Shown here: piece after piece, positions 28,201 to 37,200 of the stretch | How the letters are laid out: every line of letters begins with the position of its first letter | Numbering within the stretch: position 1 is the first letter of the stretch | Source: Corbicula japonica | Lineage: Eukaryota > Mollusca > Bivalvia > Venerida > Cyrenidae | Direction: 5' to 3' | Assembly (NCBI GenBank): GCA_038501625.1 | Contig: JAZAYU010000176.1 | Span: 186,001 to 250,000, forward strand | DNA: 64,000 nt | The notes under the pieces: generated by a model | What the model saw: only the letters and a program-made list of their open reading frames with translations | Database searches by the model: none | Told to the model about the DNA's origin: nothing | Translations under genes and position numbers: made by a program

Positions 28201-31200
28201 CCTGGGATGATTAAGACATGACCTGGGATGGCTAAGACATGACCTGGGATGGTTAAGACATGACCTGGGATGATTAAGACATGACCTGGGATGGCTAAGA
28301 CACAAGATTTAATCATTGTCACTTCTTACAGACATTTTCTATTATTGCTCTCTTAGATATCCCTATGCAGTCATCAAAACATCTTTTTTCTTCTGCAGAA
28401 AAAAGTCATATTTTTTAACCCTTTACTCCCCAATACAACATGTAAAAGCATTTTAACACAAGTGTGACCCGATCTGTGCTGTCTGATCTGGATCTTAACT
28501 GATCACTATTTGATCAGAAATAACCTTATGAATCTAAAAGTGTACAGTGAGATCCTGATCAGACAGCATGGACGTGCCGACTGATCAGAGAGCAAGGAAG
28601 TGCCTGCTGATCTGGATCTTCACTGTTCGGTATTTGATCAGAAATAACCTAATGAATCTAAATGTGACCAGTGAGATCCTAATCAGACAGCATGGATGTG
28701 CCAATTGATCTGACAGCACTGCAGAGCCAGCTTATCTGACTACACTCTTCGCCACTAAAGAAAGCCACAATCCATGGAGTAAATTGTTATTATAATAATA
28801 AGAACTGGTTTAACCTTTCTACCTTGCTCTCTTAAAGCCCCATTGTCGGCATGAAATTGCAAGAAATTCAGTAATTTATATGACCAGTTAACATTACTCA
28901 TAGCTGAAAACTGATCACAATCTGAGTTGATCACCTTGTATTACGTAACCTATCAAACCTTTATGTAATGTTTAGGTTTCCGACAATCCCAATATTCACA
29001 TAAAGATTAATACAGCGTGTTATCAATATATGGGCCCATGATTATAAAACTAAATCTGGAGACCAGTCTCAAATCTCATGAATCTGATTGGCTGAAATGG
29101 CGACTGGTCACCATTTCAGCCAATCAGATGCTTGAGATTTGAGACTGGTCTCCAATGTTAGTTTTATGATCTTGGGCCTCTGACATTTACACAACAGACA
29201 CATCAATATATATGGTTGATTAGAAAAGACAATACTACACTAAATGTGGGGCATAATTATGATCACTTATTCCCTGAACACTGATAGATGCAGTTATTTC
29301 AAGACAAGAAAGTACAGAATTCTGCAGTCAGTCTCAAATAACACCCTAGCTTATTTGCAAACTTATGTAGGTTGTCAAAGTGTATTATGAAAATGCCAGT
29401 TAAGACCTTTAAACACATACATGTACACAAATCCTTTTAATTGTTGAGTTTTTCATTAATCAATGCATAACCTGTTTTATTAGCCAATCTGATAAGAAGA
29501 ATCAAGATGATGTATTGTGATAAGGTTACTGCATGGTATATTTAACCAACAACCTATTGTTTCTACCTGAAATACAAATGTACTTTAACAATGTGAGGAC
29601 AACTTACCACTGGTTTTACCAAAAAGACTAAGTATTGCCAATATGACTCGGTAGAACACTTTCACTCCCTCATTAAGATAGCAGTCCATAACCCGCACCT
29701 GTAATATACATCACATCTGATAGTTACTTGTAAAGTCAATCCCTTATTTACTGTATATTCTAATCTAAAAAGGGAAATAACTGAAAAATATTTTTGGAAG
29801 AGTTATGAAACTTGTTGAAAATGAAGTATTTATGGTGCTGGGCATTTTTTTAAGTTATATATCTATAGAATAGTCCGGCTTTAAACAACATCAGCTCAAA
29901 TGCAATAGTGTGTAGTTCACTGATAAACTGACAAAAAACCCCACATTTTACACAACAGCTTGCAGAGTTTAATGATAAAACATATTGACACACTTTTTAA
30001 ACCTTTCTAAAGAAATGATGTGGAATGAAACAAAGTTCCAACTAACAAACCTTACTTTGCTTGGCTTGTAACTAGAAACATTACAATAAAGGCCCAAGAT
30101 CATTAAACTAAGATTGGAAACCAGTCTCAAATCTCAAGCATCTGATTGGATGAAATGGTGACCAGTCTTCACTTCAGCAAATCAGATGCTTGAGATTTGA
30201 GACTGGACTCAAGATTAAGTTTTATGATCTTGTACAAAGGTCTGCAATTCACTGGAAAAGAAAGCTACTTACCAGGTATGGAAATGGAAGTTCCTCAAAG
30301 ATCCACCAGATCCAAGAATCAAACACCTGATCTATATTGCCACAATTCCTCACTATATGCACATAGCCCGATTTCTGAAATATACCACGTACAAATTTCT
30401 AAATGTATTTTGTCTATGGTGACAGCTCATACTTGCGCTCCATATGCAACCAGTGTAGATCCAGAGCTGTATGCACCAGATCTGCACTAGTTGCTTTTTG
30501 ATTGATTAGGTATTTATAACTAAGACCAGCCTATGCAAATAAAGCGAAGTCATGCCGGTCTGGGCGCCTTCTTTGCCTGAATCACCTTGATACGTGATCC
30601 CTGCATACTGGTGAACATGGAATGCATCTAGTTTAGCGGACCCTAACACTAAAGAGCATTGCTTGTGAGAAAATTTATTGGTATTCTTGTTGTGTGTCAA
30701 ACAAATATAAACTAGAATGTTGTGTTCCGCGGAACACATGTGTCGCCTGCTTGGAAAACGTTGAAATGTGGGCCTATGTTTAATCATATATAATAGAAAT
30801 ATTTTATTGAAGTTGATTTCAATACTACACAACAGAACACATGTGTCATCTAAATTACATTTAAAAGGGGAATAACTAAAATAATGGTGAAACCTGAGTT
30901 ATCATTTTCAAAAATTGTTTTGCAAATGCAGATGAGTTATTCAAAGTATTAAGTGAATTAATTGAAGAAGTAATTTCCATTTTACAGGCAACACTAAGTT
31001 TCATGTTAAAGTTGCATTTGAAAGGGATATTACACATAAAATATTGAAACCGGAGTTATCATTCTTGTCATCACAGATGGCATTGTTAGTGCTGATGATA
31101 TATTCCAAGTACGAAGTGAATAGGACAAGTACTTTCAAAGTTATAGGCAACATTAAGTTTCATGTTAAAGTTACATTTGAAAGGGGCATAACTCAAAAAA

Positions 31201-34200
31201 TATTGAAACTGGAGTTATCATTCTTGTCGTCACAGATGGCACTGTTCATGCTGATGATATATTCCAAGTATGAAGTGAATAGGACAAGTACTTTCAAAGT
31301 TATTGGCAACATTAAGTTTCAGGCTAAAGTTGCATTTGAAAGGGGCATAACTAAAAAAATATTGAAACTGGAGTTATCATTCTTGTCGTCACAGATGGCA
31401 TTGTTCGTGGTGATGATATATTTCAAGTATGAAGTGAATAGGACAAGTTCTTTCAAAGTTATAGGCAACATTAAGTTTCAGGTTAAAGTTGCATTTGAAA
31501 GGGGCATAACTCAAAAAATATTGAAACTGGAGTTATCATTCTTGTCGTCACAGATGGCACTGTTCATGCTGATGATATATTTCAAGTATGAAGTGAATAG
31601 GACAAGTACTTTCAAAGTTATAGGCAACATTAAGTTTCAGGTTAAAGTTGCATTTGAAAGGGGCATTACTCAAAAAATATTGAAACTAGAGTTATCATTC
31701 TTGTCGTCACAGATGGCATTGTTCGTGCTGATGATATATTTCAAGTATGAAGTGAATAGGACAAGTACTTTCAAAGTTATAGGCAACATTAAGTTTCATG
31801 TTAAAGTTACATTTGAAAGGGGCATAACTCAAAAAATATTGAAACTGGAGTTATCATTCTTGTCGTCACAGATGGCACTGTTCATGCTGATGATATATTC
31901 TAAGTATGAAGTGAACAGGACAAGTACTTTCAAAGTTATAGGCAACATTAAGTTTCAGGTTAAAGTTGCATTTGAAAGGGGCATAACTCAAAAAATATTG
32001 AAACTGGAGTTATCATTCTTGTCGTCACAGATGGCATTGTTCGTGCTGATGATATATTTCAAGTATGAAGTGAATAGGACAAGTACTTTCGAAGTTATAG
32101 GCAACATTAAGTTTCAGGTTAAAGTTGCATTTGAAAGGGGCATAACTCAAAAAATATTGAAACTGGAGTTATCATTCTTGTCGTCACAGATGGCACTGTT
32201 CATGCTGATGATATATTCCAAGTATGAAGTGAATAGGACAAGTACTTTCAAAGTTATAGGCAACATTAAGTTTCAGGTTAAAGTTGCATTTGAAAGGGGC
32301 ATAACTCAAAAAATATTGAAACTGGAGTTATCATTCTTGTCGTCACAGATGGCATTGTTCGTGCTGATGATATATTTCAAGTATGAAGTGAATAGGACAA
32401 GTACTTTCGAAGTTATAGGCAACATTAAGTTTCAGGTTAAAGTTGCATTTGAAAGGGGCATAACTCAAAAAATATTGAAACTGGAGTTATCATTCTTGTC
32501 GTCACAGATGGCACTGTTCATGCTGATGATATATTCCAAGTATGAAGTGAATAGGACAAGTACTTTCAAAGTTATAGGCAACATTAAGTTTCAGGTTAAA
32601 GTTGCATTTGAAAGAGGCATAACTCAAAAAATATTGAAACTGGAGTTATCATTCTTGTCGTCACAGATGGCATTGTTCGTGCTGATGATATATTCCAAGT
32701 ATGAAGTGAATAGGACAAGTACTTTCAAAGTTATAGGCAACATTAAGTTTCAGGTTAAAGTTGGGGGACTACCGGACGACGCCTACGACGACGACGACAA
32801 TATTGAAACTGGAGTTATCATTCTTGTCGTCACAGATGGCACTGTTCATGCTGATGATATATTCCAAGTTTGAAGTGAATAGGACAAGTATTTTCAAAGT
32901 TATAGGCAACATTAAGTTTCAGGTTAAAGTTGGGGACTACCGGACGACGCCGACGCCGACACCGCCGGACAATAGGATCCCTATGTGTCTACCTGCTATC
33001 GCAGGCGACACAATTATATCGAGTTTAAATGGGGGGCTATAGCCCCCACATCCCCGCTTTTCTCGCTCAAACACCACTGGGCTTTTGTGTTTTGAATATC
33101 CAGGGTCCGCTAAACTGGATACTACCCGGTGAACATAACAATAACATTTTATTTCCAGTTTTTTACCATTTCCTCTTTACAGAAAAAAGATCACTCTTTT
33201 ATTTTTTGCTTTTCAGTGAATTATAGATTTTCCCGGTGAAATAAAAGTGATATATCACTGTTTTCAAACAGTGGAATATCATTTTTATTTTCACTGTTTT
33301 TTTTTACGTTGGTACCCAAATGTACATAACGTTCTGCATGAGAACGTTTACACTAGAATGTTGTGTTCCGCGGAACACATGTGTCGCCTGCTTGGAAAAC
33401 GTTGAAATTTGGGCCTATGTTTAATCATATATAATAAAAATATTTTATTGAAGTTGATTTCAATACTACACAACAGAACACATGTGTCATCTAAATTACA
33501 TTTAAAAGGGAAATAACTAAAGTAATGGTGAAACCTGAGTTATCATTTTCAAAATTGTTTTGTAAATGCAGATGACTTATTCAAAGTATTAAGTGAATTA
33601 ATTGAAGAAGTAATTTCCATTTTACAGGCAACACTAAGTTTCATGTTAAAGTTGCATTTGAAAGGGATATTACTCATAAAATATTGAAACTGGAGTTATC
33701 ATTCTTGTCATCACAGATGGCATTGTTAGTGCTGATGATATATTCCAAGTACGAAGTAAATAGCACAAGTACTTTCAAAGTTATAGGCAACATTTAGTTT
33801 CAGGTTAAAGTTGCATTTGAAAGGGGCATAACTCAAAAAATATTGAAACTGGAGTTATCATTCTTGTCGTCACAGATGGCACTGTTCATGCTGATGATAT
33901 ATTCTAAGTATGAAGTGAATAGGACAAGTACTTTCAAAGTTATAGGCAACATTAAGTTTCAGGTAAAAGTTGCATTTGAAAGGGGCATAACTCAAAAAAT
34001 ATTGAAACTGGAGTTATCATTCTTGTCGTCACAGATGGCATTGTTCGTGCTGATAATATATTTCAAGTATGAAGTGAATAGGACAAGTACTTTCGAAGTT
34101 ATAGGCAACATTAAGTTTCAGGTTAAAGTTGCATTTGAAAGGGGCATAACTCAAAAAATATTGAAACTGGAGTTATCATTCTTGTTGTCACAGATGGCAC

Positions 34201-37200
34201 TGTTCATGCTGATGATATATTTCAAGTATGAAGTGAATAGGACAAGTACTTTCAAAGTTATAGGCAACATTAAGTTTCAGGTTAAAGTTGCATTTGAAAG
34301 GGGCATAACTCAAAAAATATTGAAACTAGAGTTATCATTCTTGTCGTCACAGATGGCACTGTTCATGCTGATGATATATTCCAAGTATGAAGTGAATAGG
34401 ACAAGTACTTTCAAAGTTATAGGCAACATTAAGTTTCAGGTTAAAGTTGGGGGACTACCGGACGACGCCTACGACGACGACGACGACAATATTGAAACTG
34501 GAGTTATCATTCTTGTCGTCACAGATGGCACTGTTCATGCTGATAATATATTCCAAATTTGAAGTGAATAGGACAAGTACTTTCAAAGTTATAGGCAACA
34601 TTAAGTTTCAGGTTAAAGTTGGGGACTACCGGACGACGCCGACACCACCGGACAATAGGATCCCTATGTGTCTACCTGCTATCACAGGCGGCACAATTAT
34701 ATCGAGTTTAAATGGGGGGCTACAGCCCCCACACCCCCGCTTTTCTCGCTCAAACGCCACTGGGCTTTTGTGTTTTGAATATCCAGGGTCCGCTAAACTG
34801 GATACTACCCGGTGAACATAACAATAACATTATATTTCCAGTTTTTTACCATTTCCTCTTTACAGAAAAAAGATCACTCTTTTATTTTATGCTTTTCAGT
34901 GAATTATAGATTTTCCCGGTGAAATAAAAGTGATATATCACTGTTTTCAAACAGTGGAATATCATTTTTATTTTCACTGTTTTTTTTTTACGTTGGTACC
35001 CAAATGTACATAACGTTCTGCATGAGAACGTTTACACTAGAATGTTGTGTTCCGCGGAACACATGTGTCGCCTGCTTGGAAAACGTTGAAATGTGGGCCT
35101 ATGTTTAATCATATATAATAAAAATATTTTATTGAAGTTGATTTCAATACTACACAACAGAACACATGTGTCATCTAAATTACATTTAAAAGGGAAATAA
35201 CTAAAGTAATGGTGAAACCTGAGTTATCATTTTCAAAATTGTTTTGTAAATGCAGATGAGTTATTCAAAGTATTAAGTGAATTAATTGAAGAAGTAATTT
35301 CCATTTTACAGGCAACACTAAGTTTCATGTTAAAGTTGCATTTGAAAGGGATATTACTCATAAAATATTGAAACTGGAGTTATCATTCTTGTCATCACAG
35401 ATGGCATTGTTAGTGCTGATGATATATTCCAAGTACGAAGTAAATAGCACAAGTACTTTCAAAGTTATAGGCAACATTTAGTTTCAGGTTAAAGTTGCAT
35501 TTGAAAGGGGCATAACTCAAAAAATATTGAAACTGGAGTTATCATTCTTGTCGTCACAGATGGCACTGTTCATGCTGATGATATATTCTAAGTATGAAGT
35601 GAATAGGACAAGTACTTTCAAAGTTATAGGCAACATTAAGTTTCAGGTTAAAGTTGCATTTGAAAGGGGCATAACTCAAAAAATATTGAAACTGGAGTTA
35701 TCATTCTTGTCGTCACAGATGGCATTGTTCGTGCTGATGATATATTTCAAGTATGAAGTGAATAGGACAAGTACTTTCGAAGTTATAGGCAACATTAAGT
35801 TTCAGGTTAAAGTTGCATTTGAAAGGGGCATAACTCAAAAAATATTGAAACTGGAGTTATCATTCTTGTCATCACAGATGGCACTGTTCATGCTGATGAT
35901 ATATTCCAAGTATGAAGTGAATAGGACAAGTACTTTCAAAGTTATAGGCAACATTAAGTTTCAGGTTAAAGTTGCATTTGAAAGGGGCATAACTCAAAAA
36001 ATATTGAAACTGGAGTTATCATTCTTGTCGTCACAGATGGCACTGTTCATGCGGATGATATATTCCAAGTATGAAGTGAATAGGACAAGTACTTTCAAAG
36101 TTATTGGCAACATTAAGTTTCAGGTTAAAGTTGCATTTGAAAGGGGCATAACTCAAAAAATATTGAAACTGGAGTTATCATTCTTGTCGTCACAGATGGC
36201 ATTGTTCGTGGTGATGATATATTTCAAGTATGAAGTGAATAGGACAAGTACTTTCGAAGTTATAGGCAACATTAAGTTTCAGGTTAAAGTTGCATTTGAA
36301 AGGGGCATAACTCAAAAAAAATATTGAAACTGGAGTTATCATTCTTGTCGTCATTGATGGCATTGTTCGTGCTGATGATATATTCCAAGTATGAAGTGAA
36401 TAGGACAAGTACTTTCAAAGTTATAGGCAACATTAAGTTTCAGGTTAAAGTTGGGGGACTACCGGACGACGCCGACGCCGCCGCCCCTTTCAAATGCAAC
36501 TTTAACCTGAAACTTAATGTTGCCTATAACTTCGAAAGTACTTGTCCTATTCACTTCATACTTGAAATATATCATCACCACGAACAATGCCATCTGTGAC
36601 GACAAGAATGATAACTCCAGTTTCAATATTTTTTGAGTTATGCCCCTTTCAAATGCAACTACCTGCTATCGCAGGCGACACAAAAAGGCTTAAGTTTAGG
36701 TATATGACGTCATTACGTTACGCCATAAACAAACTTTTTTGGTGCCATTTCATGAAAATTTTCTGACAAATTCACATAAATTGTGCACTGAAAGCATAAA
36801 AAGAAAATTTGGTTTTACCAGTGAAAGCCAGAAATATATTTCACTCATGAACCCTGGAATTTTGTATTTTCACTCGTGGCACTCGTGGCTTCGCCACTCG
36901 TGAAAATACGATTTCCGGAGCTCACTTGGTGAAATATAGTTTTTATCTTACACAGGTAAAAACATATATCCTCTATTTCTTCAGTTATAGGGCAATGGTC
37001 CTTTCCATGGCAGTGTAAATAATCCCCGAGATCTACACTGTTTTCAATGGAGTAAAGGGTTAACTATGTCATTCAGTTTCTAAGGCAACCTTATCTATTT
37101 AAGCCATTGCCAGACTTGCATGTTATGAATTAATCAAACAGGAATCACCCAGTGTCTATTATTTAGTACTATAAAGGAATCTAGAATTTATACATCTAAA

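Noticed and set aside
27736..28322. Three long overlapping frames (HPRSCLN, IPGHVL, WLRHDLG repeats)
   Set aside because: By-products of a 21-bp minisatellite inside intron 4, open on both strands.
31044..32873. 609-residue open reading frame (and frames at 33843-34562, 35527-36327)
   Set aside because: It is made only of 159-bp monomers; 159 is divisible by three, so one stop-free frame repeats. Copies 2 and 3 have a TAG in the same frame, and there is no start context, domain or codon signature.
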